Assembly (NCBI GenBank): GCA_013151415.1
Contig: JAADII010000018.1
Coordinates: 1-49,913, forward strand
DNA: 49,913 bases
DNA from: Chloroflexota bacterium
GTDB lineage: Bacteria > Chloroflexota > Anaerolineae > J102
Direction: 5' to 3'
A model generated the notes under the pieces. It saw nothing but the letters and a program-made list of their open reading frames with translations, was not told the DNA's origin and made no database searches. This document shows positions 8,900 through 18,099 of the stretch, piece after piece. Position 1 is the first letter of the stretch. Each line of letters starts with the position of its first letter. The position numbers were made by a program, and so were the translations under genes.

Positions 8900-10126
8900 C
8901 TAGGTGCGATATTCCGCGTTGATGCGCACATATTCATAGCTCAAATCACACGTCCACACGGTGCTCTGGCCAGGGCCGGAGCCGAGTTCGAGGTCGATGA
9001 GCAATTCGGGCTGAGCAAAACGCTGGGCCGCGTCCGCTTCTCGATAAGAAGTGGGTTCGCCGTCCGAAACGAGGAGCAGAGGCGGAAGCATGGCGTCGGC
9101 CGAGGGGCCGCCGCTAATGCGCAGTTTGGCCGCTTTTGGTTCAAACTCCACACCGCTGTTGCCCGCGGCCACAAGAATGCGCCCCCAATTCGCATCGCCG
9201 CCAAAAACGGCTGTTTTCACCAGAGGCGAGATGGCAATCGCGTTCGCGACCCGATGCGCATCCTCATCGGCGCTCAGGCCCGAAACATGAATGGTGACAA
9301 ATTTGGTCGCGCCTTCGCCATCTCGCACAATGGCTTTGGCCAGGGATGAGGCCACCCGAAGCAGAAGCTCCACAAAGGCCTCGAAATCGGGTCCTGCGGG
9401 CGTCTCGATGAACGAATTCCCGGCAAGGCCGTTGGCCAACGCCGCGACCGTGTCGTTGGTGCTGGTGTCGCCATCCACGCTGATGCGGTTGAACGAGAGA
9501 TTCACCACCTGGTTCAAGGCTTCCTGCAAGGCGTCGGCGGCAATGGCCGCGTCTGTGACCATGAGTGCGAGCATGGTGGCCATGTTGGGATGAATCATGC
9601 CTGCGCCTTTGGCGAACCCGGCCACAGTCACTTCGGCATGGCCCACCCGACCTCGAACCGCGGCCATCTTGGGGCGGGTGTCGGTGGTCATGATGGCCCG
9701 CGCAGCCAGTTCGAATGTCCTGGCCTCGGCCGCGAGCGCCTGATAGAGGCGCGGCATGGCCTTTTCGATGCGCTCCACCGGCAAAGGAACGCCAATAACG
9801 CCTGTGGACATGACCAGCGTGGACCAAGGGGAGAGACCAAACGCGGCCTCAACGGCTTCGGCGCTGCGTCGGGTCGCGGCCATGCCCAATGCGCCCGTGA
9901 TCGCGTTGGCGTTGCCGCTGTTGATCAGCACAGCTTGCACCTGCTCGCGATTCAACGAGAGCAATCGGCGGTCATATTCCACCGGAGCGGCCGCATAGCG
10001 GTTTTGCGTGAAGGTTGCGGCCGCGGCGCAGGGCGTTTCACTGAGAACCAGAGCCAGGTCCAGCGCATCGTCTGGCTTGATGCCGCAATGCACGCCGGCG
10101 AAAGAAAAACCAAGCGGGAGCTCCAA
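8900..10126 (-). CDS. argJ: Bifunctional ornithine acetyltransferase/N-acetylglutamate synthase
   Basis: Arginine biosynthesis: transfers acetyl from N-acetylornithine to glutamate and may also use acetyl-CoA. 408 residues. The autocleavage site is visible in KGAGMIHPNMATML: the Ala-Thr bond is cut so that Thr becomes the nucleophile of the beta chain. GNANAITG and the FGGDANWGRILVAAGNSG block are also typical. The start is a TTG at 10126, decided by GGAGG lying 6 nt upstream; no suitable ATG exists nearby. It stands alone with respect to other arg genes in this window and is divergent from the respiratory operon. Confidence 0.95.
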   Translation of the reverse strand: MELPLGFSFAGVHCGIKPDDALDLALVLSETPCAAAATFTQNRYAAAPVEYDRRLLSLNREQVQAVLINSGNANAITGALGMAATRRSAEAVEAAFGLSPWSTLVMSTGVIGVPLPVERIEKAMPRLYQALAAEARTFELAARAIMTTDTRPKMAAVRGRVGHAEVTVAGFAKGAGMIHPNMATMLALMVTDAAIAADALQEALNQVVNLSFNRISVDGDTSTNDTVAALANGLAGNSFIETPAGPDFEAFVELLLRVASSLAKAIVRDGEGATKFVTIHVSGLSADEDAHRVANAIAISPLVKTAVFGGDANWGRILVAAGNSGVEFEPKAAKLRISGGPSADAMLPPLLLVSDGEPTSYREADAAQRFAQPELLIDLELGSGPGQSTVWTCDLSYEYVRINAEYRT

Positions 10127-10665
10127 ATTACGCCTCCAAAAATAATGAAACGCGCATCATTCGATTTCCGGCCATTGGGGCGGAAGCTGAATGCCATGAA
10201 ACGCGATGAACATGACAGGCCAAGATTGTGATGGCCGCGGTCTGGCCATGATGTTGGACAAAGCGCGCATCGAGAGGGGTTTGTATTATGCTACCACTGC
10301 AACGGTTCTGAAGCAAACGAAAAACACGTTTTGTTTGTGAGAATATGATCTAAATCATGGTCAGATTTCCACCTGGCCATTAAGGTTGGGTTAACCTCGG
10401 ACGCATGTACTCGTCTATCAGATTTGCCGCGGGTGAAAATCAGTGCGCCTGATTTCATTCCATCGCCGCTCCCGATCATGTCAACACGTTCATCCCTTGG
10501 CTTGCGCTCGCCTCGCCAAGCTCAACATCGTCGTTTTCGCTGTTTCCCGCCAATCATCTTGTTGAAGAAAGGAGGTGACCACCACGATCCAGTAGCCAAG
10601 AATCACAACCCGCTCACGGTATTTGACTCACCTCATGTTTGCATGAGTCTCGAGGAGGAAGTTCT
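10127..10665. promoter_or_regulatory. 539-bp divergent regulatory gap between argJ and the cytochrome operon
   Basis: No credible gene. It contains ATGATCTAAATCAT (10345-10358), a palindrome with an FNR/CRP-like TGAT-N4-ATCA core; AGGTT/AACCT arms at 10383-10397; AAATCAG/CTGATTT arms at 10437-10455; a perfect Shine-Dalgarno AAAGGAGGTGA (10568-10578) with no suitable start codon after it; and CTCATG-TTTG-CATGAG (10632-10647), a hairpin just before the true GGAGG of the cytochrome gene. I could not assign -35/-10 boxes with confidence. Confidence 0.55.
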
Positions 10666-13380
10666 ATGAAAAAATATCTCACGATCGGCATGATGTGCAT
10701 TCTCGTGCTGGTCGCTATCGCATTTTTTGGCCTGCCCAACGCCTGGGCGGCAGGCCCTCCAACCCAATCCAACCCGGCCCCGGCCATGCAGGCGGGTGAA
10801 CAGGAAGGCTGTCTGGCCTGCCATGAGGGCATTGAAGACATTCGCGACCCCGAAAGCGGCATGATGAAGGAGATCATGCAAAAGGGCCAGTGCACCACCT
10901 GTCATGGCGGCAATCCTGATGTGACCGATGACAAAGAGGCCGCGCATACGGGCGCGCCGGCCAGCCTGCCCTTCGATGAATTCTATCCTGATCCGGGCAG
11001 CATATGGGTCGCCGATAAGACTTGCGGTCAATGTCACGCGGGCTACACCGAAGCGTTGGAACGCTCGTTGATGAACACCGAAGCCGGCAAGATTCAGGGC
11101 AACCTGTGGGCCTGGGGCGTGGCCGAAGACCAGAAGGTGATTTACGGCAATTACGACGTGGAAGGTGCGGACCTGATATTTGGAACCAAGGCATATAAAG
11201 ATTATATGCAACAACTCATTCAGGCGTACCCCGACCAGTTCCCTCAGTCTTTGAAGCAGTTGCCCAATCCTTCGGTCGAGGAGATCGTTCAAGACCCCAA
11301 GCTGGCCGCGTTCACCTATCAACGCCAACAATGCCAGCGCTGTCATGTGGGCGTCAAGGGTCGAGCCAAGCGAGCGGACTGGCGCGGCATGGGCTGCTCG
11401 GCTTGTCATATCCCCTATAGCAACGAAGGTTTGTACGAAGGCAACGACCCCACCATCCCCAAGGATGAGCCCGGCCATTTGCTGGTTCACGAGATCCAGG
11501 CCACGCGAGAATCGCGCGGAGGCATTCCCGTTGAAACCTGCGTGACATGCCATAATCGCGGCAAGCGCATTGGCGTCAGCTATCAGGGGTTGATGGAGTT
11601 CCCCTACGGCTCGCCCTGGTTTGCCGATGGAACCAAGCAGGATGGCGAAATGCGCCTGCATACGAAGCGCTATCTCTTCATTAAGGAGGACCTCCACCAC
11701 GAACAGCAGAGCCGACCCGAAAACCCTGAAGGCGGGCTCTTGTGCCAAGACTGCCACACCAGCATCGAAATGCACGGCGATGGCAGCATTCCGGGCACCA
11801 CGCTGGCGCAGGTGGAGATCGAATGCGCCGATTGCCATGGCACGCCCACCGCTTATCCCTGGGAGCTGCCCTTGGGCTATGGCGAGGAGTTCTCTCGCGT
11901 AGAGATGCCCACCGAGCCGCGCGGGGTGGCCAGCTTGATGGACCTGCCGCAAAACCTGACCGATGGCGTGGTTCATGATCCTCAGGCCGGCTATCTGCTC
12001 ACCGCTCGCGGCAACCCCTTTGGCGACGTGGTGCGCACCGCCGACGACAAAGTGATCGTTCACTCGGCCACGGGCAAAGACTTCTATGTGCCTTTGCTCA
12101 AGACCATTGCTCAGGAAGGCTCTTGGAAGAGCCAGGACGCCGTGGTGGCCATGGAGAAGGTGAACGCTCACATGGAGAAGATGGAGTGCTACGCCTGTCA
12201 CGCCGACTGGGCGCCTCAGTGCTATGGCTGCCACGTCAACGTGCAATACACCGTCGATGCCGAGGGCAATGCGCTCACAGACACCGACTGGGTGGCCAGT
12301 GGCAACACCAAGAAAACCGACGGCACGCACGATGTGGTGAAATCACCAGGAAAAGTCAAGGAAACGCGCTCCTACCTGCGTTGGGAAGCCCCGGTGTTGG
12401 GCGTCAACGGCGAGGGTCGCGTAACGCCACTGATGCCTGGCTGTCAGGTTATCTTCACCGTCATTGGACCGGATGGCCAAACCCTCACTCACAACGAGAT
12501 CGGCCGCACGCCGCCCAACACCGAAGGCGGCGGCCCTGAGGGTCAGCGCGGCATGGACATGGCGCCTGTGCAGCCGCATACGGCCGGTCGTAAGGCGCGC
12601 ACCTGCGAAAGCTGCCATTCGGACCCGAAAGCCCTGGGCTACGGCATCGAAGGCGGACGATTCTTGCTGGGTTACGATCAGGACCGCATTATCGATCTGC
12701 GAGGACCCGACGGCGAGGTCATCCCCGCCAACGCCAGGGTTCAAATTGCAGCCATTCCCGATCTCCCCATGGACCTGAGCCAGATCATCGATCCAGAAAC
12801 CGGCGAGCAATTGATGACGGTCGGTTCGCACTGGCCAGATTCGGGCCCCTTGAGCGAAGACCAACGCACGCGCATGGAGCGCACCGGCGTGTGCATGGGC
12901 TGCCATCAAAACATGGCCGATCCAACATTCTGGAACGAGCAGGTCATCGCCAAGTTCGGTAAGGCGTTGAGCAACGAAGAGCACATCAAGGCCATGAATC
13001 AGGTGATTCAGGCATCTGTGGGCGGCGAGGTGGCCATGGCCCCGCAGCCTGCGCCCGAGACGCAGCCAACCACAGAAGCGCCCGCCGAAGCGCCCGCAGC
13101 CGAACAGCCCGCAAACGTGGACATGTCGGCCGTCGAAGGCAAGATCAACGCGGTGGAGGCCAAGGCCGACGAAGCCTTGAACACGGCCCAAGAGGCCAAG
13201 TCTCTCGCGACCGAGGCCGGAGCCAAAGCCGAAGCAGCAGAGAAAGCGGCCACCGAAGCCGTGAACGCCCTGCCCGCGACCACGAACATGACGCTGTACG
13301 TGATCCTGGCGCTGGTGCTGGGTCTGCTCATCGGCGGCGGCGTCGCCTATTTTGCCGGTCGCAAAGGTGAAGCAAGCTAA
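10666..13380 (+). CDS. Twelve-haem membrane-anchored cytochrome c
   Basis: 904 residues exported by an N-terminal signal (MKKYL, hydrophobic core, cleavage near NAWA-AG). Twelve CXXCH motifs are present: eight between residues about 49 and 410 (CLACH, CTTCH, CGQCH, CQRCH, CSACH, CVTCH, CQDCH, CADCH), a close pair near 507-523 (CYACH, CYGCH), then CESCH (about 646) and CMGCH (about 742). After a Pro/Ala/Glu linker comes an Ala/Lys/Glu heptad-like coiled coil (about 818-865) and one C-terminal membrane helix (about 874-896), so the haem part sits outside. ATG 10666 is preceded by GAGGAGG. It leads the bc operon, so it is probably its electron acceptor or donor; partner and substrate are unknown. 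I do not recognise a named family. Confidence 0.9.
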   Translation: MKKYLTIGMMCILVLVAIAFFGLPNAWAAGPPTQSNPAPAMQAGEQEGCLACHEGIEDIRDPESGMMKEIMQKGQCTTCHGGNPDVTDDKEAAHTGAPASLPFDEFYPDPGSIWVADKTCGQCHAGYTEALERSLMNTEAGKIQGNLWAWGVAEDQKVIYGNYDVEGADLIFGTKAYKDYMQQLIQAYPDQFPQSLKQLPNPSVEEIVQDPKLAAFTYQRQQCQRCHVGVKGRAKRADWRGMGCSACHIPYSNEGLYEGNDPTIPKDEPGHLLVHEIQATRESRGGIPVETCVTCHNRGKRIGVSYQGLMEFPYGSPWFADGTKQDGEMRLHTKRYLFIKEDLHHEQQSRPENPEGGLLCQDCHTSIEMHGDGSIPGTTLAQVEIECADCHGTPTAYPWELPLGYGEEFSRVEMPTEPRGVASLMDLPQNLTDGVVHDPQAGYLLTARGNPFGDVVRTADDKVIVHSATGKDFYVPLLKTIAQEGSWKSQDAVVAMEKVNAHMEKMECYACHADWAPQCYGCHVNVQYTVDAEGNALTDTDWVASGNTKKTDGTHDVVKSPGKVKETRSYLRWEAPVLGVNGEGRVTPLMPGCQVIFTVIGPDGQTLTHNEIGRTPPNTEGGGPEGQRGMDMAPVQPHTAGRKARTCESCHSDPKALGYGIEGGRFLLGYDQDRIIDLRGPDGEVIPANARVQIAAIPDLPMDLSQIIDPETGEQLMTVGSHWPDSGPLSEDQRTRMERTGVCMGCHQNMADPTFWNEQVIAKFGKALSNEEHIKAMNQVIQASVGGEVAMAPQPAPETQPTTEAPAEAPAAEQPANVDMSAVEGKINAVEAKADEALNTAQEAKSLATEAGAKAEAAEKAATEAVNALPATTNMTLYVILALVLGLLIGGGVAYFAGRKGEAS

Positions 13381-13474
13381 CCCTCCTCTCATTCCATCCT
13401 TTGTGAGCGCTTCGGCGTCGTCGAATGGGACGTCGAAGCGCTCACAACCTTAACCCACACACAAAAGAGCGCCC

Positions 13475-14329
13475 ATGAGCGTTTACGCGCATATGAATCA
13501 AACCATGAGACGCATGAAAGGCCGGCCCCTATTTTTGGGCGCGGTCGTAGGCGTCGTCGTCTTTATACTAGTCATCCTGATCGGCGTGGGGATCACCCAA
13601 TATCAACAACGGCAATGGGCCGAACAACAGCGGCAAGCCGAGCAGGCGCGCATTGAGCAAGAAGCCCTGGTGCTGGAAGCCGCAGCCCTCGACCAACTGG
13701 ACGCGGGGCATTATGAGAAGGCCATCGAAATGTTAGACCAGGTGATCGCCTTGTTGCCGCGCCGCAGCGAACCTTATTATTATCGAGCGGTCGCGCGCGC
13801 GGCTATAGGCGAATATGAGGCTGCGGTGGCCGATTTCGACGTGGCCGTGAACGCAAATCCTCACTGGGCGTTGCCCCTGGCCGGACGGGCCGCCAGCCAC
13901 GCGGCTTTGGGCGATCTCGACGCGGCCATTGAGGATTACACCAAGGCTATCCGCCTGGAACCGGGCGAAGGAGACCTTTACTCGAATCGAGGCCAGCTTT
14001 ATCATCAGCAAGGTAAATTGGATCTGGCCCTGGAAGACTTGAACCTGGCCGTGCAATTGGCGCCCGAATCGGTGGCCGCGCGTTTCAATCGAGGCGTGCT
14101 CTTCTTTGCCTTGGCCAAAGAAGAGGAGGCATTGGAGGATTTCAGCTACGCCATCATGTTGGACCCATCGCAGGCTCCTTCGTATTTCAATCGCGGTCTG
14201 ATCCTGGCTTCGCTGGGACGGAAAGAAGAAGCGAGAGAAGACCTTTTGCAATTCATCTCGCTCAGCGACAATCCCGATTGGACCAAACTGGCTCTTGACA
14301 CACTGGCGACCCTGGATAAAGAGCAATGA
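13475..14329 (+). CDS. Membrane-anchored TPR protein
   Basis: 284 residues. One membrane helix (about 21-43) follows a short basic cytoplasmic tail, then a short Gln/Glu/Ala-rich helical segment and about five tetratricopeptide repeats such as AIEMLDQVIALLPRRSEPYYYRAVARAAIGEYEAAVADFDVAV. TPRs bind other proteins, so a role in assembly or in docking the multihaem cytochrome is plausible but inferred. It starts 94 bp after the cytochrome gene and its TGA overlaps the ATG of the FAD/Fe-S oxidoreductase, implying coupled translation. The ribosome site is weak; ATGs a few codons in are alternatives. Confidence 0.85.
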   Translation: MSVYAHMNQTMRRMKGRPLFLGAVVGVVVFILVILIGVGITQYQQRQWAEQQRQAEQARIEQEALVLEAAALDQLDAGHYEKAIEMLDQVIALLPRRSEPYYYRAVARAAIGEYEAAVADFDVAVNANPHWALPLAGRAASHAALGDLDAAIEDYTKAIRLEPGEGDLYSNRGQLYHQQGKLDLALEDLNLAVQLAPESVAARFNRGVLFFALAKEEEALEDFSYAIMLDPSQAPSYFNRGLILASLGRKEEAREDLLQFISLSDNPDWTKLALDTLATLDKEQ

Positions 14330-16302
14330 GCGAAAAATACCACGTTTACGTGCCCGATTTGGAGTATTATAAAAATCAGATCAAATGCCAGGTGGGCTGT
14401 CCTGTGCGCACAGATGCGCGGGGTTATGTCACGGCTATCGCCCGCGGCGCCCTGGAGGAAGCTTACCGCATCGCTCGCACGCCCAATCCACTGGCGTCGA
14501 TATGCGGCCGAGTGTGCAACGCGCCCTGCGAAACAGCCTGTCGGCGGGGCGATATCGACGAGCCTGTGGCTATTCGACCTCTCAAACGCGTCGTCACCGA
14601 ACGATTCGGCGTGGAGTCGGGCCTGCCATTGGCCAGCTTGGAAGCCGAGATGGAGGTCGGCGCGGAGATATTGGGCAATCTCACGGTGCGAAGCCGGCGA
14701 ACCCTGGTGGAGCTGGCCCAAACTCCGGGCCGAAAACGAGGCAAGGTGGCGGTCATCGGTTCGGGCCCCGCGGGCCTGGGCTGCGCTCACGACCTGGCCG
14801 TGCTTGGTCATGAAGTGACCATTTTCGACGCCGCGCCCTATCCGGGCGGCATGTTGCGCACAGGCATCCCCCTTTATCGTCTCGACCGCACCCTGCTCGA
14901 TCGAGAAATTCAAAGCGTCATCGATTTGGGCGTGGAGCTGCGCATGAACACCGCCATCGGACGCGATGTCACCTTTCAGCAGCTACGCGAAGAATACGAC
15001 GCGGTGTTCATCGCCACCGGGCTGGGCGAAGGACGCTCATTGCGCATTCCAGGAGCGGACCTGGACGGCGTTCTCAAGGCCGTGGACTTTTTGCTGAACG
15101 TCAACATGGGCTATAAGGTGGATTTGGGGCAAAAAGTGATTGTCATCGGCGGCGGCAATGTGGCGGCCGACGCGGCTCGCATGGCGCTGCGCCAGCAATT
15201 GGCCGGAGATCGCCCCTTGACCGAAGCCGAAGTGTTGGAACTGGAGCGCGAGGCCGCTTCGGTGGAAACGCCCGCGGAAGATGAATCGTTGCACGCGGCC
15301 GTAGACGCAGCCCGAACCGCCCGCCGGCTGGGCGTGGCCGAAGTGCACATGATCGCCCTGGAATCATGGGAGGAGCTGCCAGCAAGCGAGATCGAGATCG
15401 AAGAATCATTGGAGGAAGGGGTTCAGATCCATCCCGGCTACGGTCCGCACCGCATTTTGGGCAAAAATGGCAAGGTGGTGGGATTGGAAACGCTGGATGT
15501 GCTCTCGGTGTTCGATGAAGATGGCCGTTTCAATCCCAAATTCAAGCCCAATAGCGAGAAGGTGTGGGATTGCGACACCGTGATCCTGGCCATTGGGCAA
15601 GCGGCGGATCTGCGCTTTCTGGAGGGCGAAGAGGACATTGAAATCAGTCCTCGAGGATTGATCGTGGCGGATCCGCAGACGGGGGCCACCACAGCCAAAG
15701 GCGTGTATGCCGGCGGTGATGTGGTCTATGGCCCGCGCATTCTCATCGAGGCTGTGCGCGATGGCCAGCGTTCGGCCCGCGCCATCGACGGGCAAATTCA
15801 GCAAAAGCGCGTCGAACGACGCACCCGCGTGGTTTGGACCGAACGGAAAAACCACACCATGCCCGAAGGCTACACCAAACGACCGCGCTCACGCGTGCCC
15901 ACTTTGCCCGTGGATCGACGCATCGGCATCGCGGAAGTGGAAGTGGGCTACGATTTGGACGAAGCCGTGGCTCAGGCCGAACGCTGCCTGAATTGCGGCG
16001 TCAACACCGTGTTCGATGGAACGAAGTGCATCCTCTGCAACGCCTGCGTCGATGTGTGCCCTTGGGACTGTTTGAAAATCGTCTCGTTGACCGATATCGA
16101 AGGAGACGAAACCTTGAACGCTGTGGTGAAACGCACCTATGGCTACGATCTGACCGAGCTAGCCGAACAGGGCGTCCCGGCCGCAGCCATGCTCAAAGAC
16201 GATGATCTATGCACCCGCTGCGGACTTTGCGCAAAACGATGCCCCACCGGCGCCATCACCATGGAAACGTTTTCGTTCACCGAGCAATTGGTTTACGTGT
16301 GA
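14326..16302 (+). CDS. GltD-like FAD/NAD(P) oxidoreductase with N- and C-terminal Fe-S domains
   Basis: 658 residues, cytoplasmic by lack of a signal. Residues 21-72 carry the GltD-type Fe-S domain (CQVGC, then ICGRVCNAPCETAC). A first dinucleotide fold VIGSGPAGLG (about 144-152) binds FAD and a second IGGGNVAADAAR (about 270) binds NAD(P). The tail has ERCLNC followed by two ferredoxin-type cluster motifs (CILCNACVDVCP and CTRCGLCAKRCP). The family includes glutamate synthase small subunits, but no gltB is near and the C-terminal ferredoxin module is extra. Position inside a bc operon suggests it passes electrons between NAD(P)H or ferredoxin and the quinone/cytochrome complex. A comparable flavin/Fe-S subunit has been described for bc complexes of anammox bacteria. 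Direction of flow is unknown. Confidence 0.92.
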   Translation: MSEKYHVYVPDLEYYKNQIKCQVGCPVRTDARGYVTAIARGALEEAYRIARTPNPLASICGRVCNAPCETACRRGDIDEPVAIRPLKRVVTERFGVESGLPLASLEAEMEVGAEILGNLTVRSRRTLVELAQTPGRKRGKVAVIGSGPAGLGCAHDLAVLGHEVTIFDAAPYPGGMLRTGIPLYRLDRTLLDREIQSVIDLGVELRMNTAIGRDVTFQQLREEYDAVFIATGLGEGRSLRIPGADLDGVLKAVDFLLNVNMGYKVDLGQKVIVIGGGNVAADAARMALRQQLAGDRPLTEAEVLELEREAASVETPAEDESLHAAVDAARTARRLGVAEVHMIALESWEELPASEIEIEESLEEGVQIHPGYGPHRILGKNGKVVGLETLDVLSVFDEDGRFNPKFKPNSEKVWDCDTVILAIGQAADLRFLEGEEDIEISPRGLIVADPQTGATTAKGVYAGGDVVYGPRILIEAVRDGQRSARAIDGQIQQKRVERRTRVVWTERKNHTMPEGYTKRPRSRVPTLPVDRRIGIAEVEVGYDLDEAVAQAERCLNCGVNTVFDGTKCILCNACVDVCPWDCLKIVSLTDIEGDETLNAVVKRTYGYDLTELAEQGVPAAAMLKDDDLCTRCGLCAKRCPTGAITMETFSFTEQLVYV

Positions 16303-16449
16303 TTTGATAATGACAAGGCGCGGAGCTTATGCGACAAAGCGCGATGGTTCCGCCATCTTAATCAATAAGCCACCGACGCCCTACGCCGTTTCTTTTGGAA
16401 AGCATTCTCCGTTTAGCGCTATGAATTCATGAAAGGAGACAAACCCACC

Positions 16450-17211
16450 ATGACCACTTGGAGCCAACGCATCACGCGATCTCGCGTATGGCGATCCTTT
16501 TTCCGGCACGGCTGGCCGGACAACCCGCTCGATCGCTCGCTGGTGATGACAACCAATATCTTCTTCCATTTGCACCCGGTCAAAGTCAGCCGCGCCAGTC
16601 TCAAGGCCACCTATTCTTTTGGGTTGGGCATTTTGGCCACGATCTTGTTCGGCATTTTGGCCATCACCGGGACGCTCATCATGTTCTATTATGTCCCTTC
16701 CACCGAGCGGGCCTATGAAGACATCATTTTCTTGCAGACCAAAGTGCCTTATGGCCAGCTTATGCGCAACATGCATCGCTGGGCTGCGCACGGCATGGTG
16801 TTGGTGGTGGTGTTGCACATGGTGCGGGTGTTTTATACAGGCGCCTACAAACCGCCTCGTGAATTCAACTGGATCGTCGGCGTCATCCTGCTTCTATTGA
16901 CGCTCGGCGCCAGCTTCACCGGTTATCTATTGCCCTGGGATCAGCTCTCTTATTGGGCCATCACCGTCGGCACCAACATCGCCGGTTATGCGCCGTTCAT
17001 TGGACCGGACCTGCGAATGATGCTTCTTGGCGGCGTCGAGGTGGGGCAAAACGCGCTCACCCGCTTCTACGCCCTCCATATCATGGTGATTCCGGGCGCG
17101 TTGCTCCTGCTGATCTCGTTGCATATCTGGCGCGTGCGTAAAGACGGCGGTCTGGCCGCCCAACGAAAAGCCGAAGACAGCTTGAATATCGTTGGAGAGG
17201 AAACCTTATGA
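16450..17211 (+). CDS. Cytochrome b N-terminal subunit (b6 type)
   Basis: Haem b-binding membrane core of a quinol-oxidising bc complex, 253 residues and four main membrane helices. Haem ligands are visible as His pairs: MHRWAAHGMVLVVVLH in helix B (14 apart) and LHIMVIPGALLLLISLH in helix D (15 apart); the latter spacing is the b6f-like one. TGYLLPWDQLSYWAITVGTNI is the family Qo block. Start ATG 16450 is chosen because AAAGGAG lies 11-12 nt upstream; an ATG at 16429 would start inside that site. It overlaps the next gene by 4 bp (ATGA). Downstream of the FAD/Fe-S protein by 147 bp with no other gene between. Confidence 0.95.
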   Translation: MTTWSQRITRSRVWRSFFRHGWPDNPLDRSLVMTTNIFFHLHPVKVSRASLKATYSFGLGILATILFGILAITGTLIMFYYVPSTERAYEDIIFLQTKVPYGQLMRNMHRWAAHGMVLVVVLHMVRVFYTGAYKPPREFNWIVGVILLLLTLGASFTGYLLPWDQLSYWAITVGTNIAGYAPFIGPDLRMMLLGGVEVGQNALTRFYALHIMVIPGALLLLISLHIWRVRKDGGLAAQRKAEDSLNIVGEETL

Positions 17212-17975
17212 GCCAAGAGACGACCCCCAAACAAGACGAGCGCTTCGCTCGCGGCCCACAGAAAACCTATAGCCTCATGGAATTGGTGCGGGGCACATCC
17301 CCCATGGTGGATAAAGGCCCCGATGACACGGTTTTCTCCTTTCCTGTTGTGGCGCTCATCGAACTTTTGTTGCTTTTGGGAACCACGGTGTTCCTGCTTT
17401 TCTTCTCGCTGTTGCGCGACGCCCCTTTGGAGGAGCTGGCCAATCCCGACATCGTGACCAACCCGGCCAAAGCTCCATGGTATTTCATGGCGTTGCAAGA
17501 ACTGCTGTTGCACATGCACCCGGTGCTGGCCGGCATCATTGTGCCGGGCGTGGTGGTGGTGTTTCTTATCATTCTCCCCTATATCGATTATGACAACTCG
17601 GATGCGGGACGCTGGTTCGCGACCAAACGGGGGCCCAAGTGGGTGTTTTTCACCGCACTTTACACCACGCTCGCCCAAGCGTTTTTGATTGTGTTCGATG
17701 AAAAAATGGGCCTGCGAGGCTTGGGCGCGGCTTCACCCCTGATCTTGCAGGTCATTGGCCCCATCCTTTTTGGCGTGGTGCTGTTTGGCATTCCCATGTT
17801 CATTGTGTGGTTTAAGAAGCCCACCCGCCGCGAATGGATGTTGGTGATCTTCACCATCATCATCGTCTCCGCGGTCGTGCTCACCATCAGCGGCTTCCTT
17901 TTCCGCGGCCCGGGAATGCATCTCTACGCCCCTTGGAACATGCCCGACGGATACAACCCGTGGTCGAGTTTGTAG
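17208..17975 (+). CDS. Cytochrome b C-terminal subunit (subunit IV type)
   Basis: 255 residues with about five or six membrane helices. It supplies the second half of the cytochrome b fold. The quinol-site block reads NPAKAPWYFMALQELLL, so the classical PEWY Glu is replaced (APWY). Similar substitutions are known in menaquinol-type complexes from memory, but I cannot check here. It is longer than b6f subunit IV (about 160 residues) because of three additional C-terminal helices, resembling the QcrC/bc1-type C-half. Start overlaps the b6 subunit stop (ATGA), so the pair is co-translated. Confidence 0.92.
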   Translation: MSQETTPKQDERFARGPQKTYSLMELVRGTSPMVDKGPDDTVFSFPVVALIELLLLLGTTVFLLFFSLLRDAPLEELANPDIVTNPAKAPWYFMALQELLLHMHPVLAGIIVPGVVVVFLIILPYIDYDNSDAGRWFATKRGPKWVFFTALYTTLAQAFLIVFDEKMGLRGLGAASPLILQVIGPILFGVVLFGIPMFIVWFKKPTRREWMLVIFTIIIVSAVVLTISGFLFRGPGMHLYAPWNMPDGYNPWSSL

Positions 17976-18020
17976 TGGTTGCATGCTCCAGGTTCATGGC
18001 CTTACTGTTCGAAGTTCAAA

Positions 18021-18076
18021 GAACGATGGATGAAGAAATCGCTTTGTCGTCTCATCGTCTTTTCGTCCCATCGTCC
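18021..18076. repeat. Family-B palindromic word inside the bc operon
   Basis: The 124-bp gap between subunit IV and the Rieske gene contains ACGATGGA (18023-18030) and CCCATCGTCC (18067-18076) with several CATCGTC-like words between them. The ends can pair as an imperfect hairpin. It is the same word family as at 1661-1702 and 20061-20096. Confidence 0.55.
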
Positions 18077-18099
18077 AATGTTTTGAAACGAGGCGTATT

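Noticed and set aside
10424-10669. 81-codon frame in the gap before the cytochrome operon.
   Set aside because: No ribosome site at its start, Pro/Arg/Ser-rich noise, and it runs into the true gene start.
10633-13392. Long open frames antisense to the 12-haem cytochrome (up to 565 codons).
   Set aside because: They mirror the high-GC coding frame on the opposite strand, contain no family pattern, and the sense frame has twelve CXXCH motifs.
14326-16302. Glutamate synthase small subunit.
   Set aside because: No large subunit is present, extra C-terminal ferredoxin clusters are fused, and the gene is inside a bc operon.
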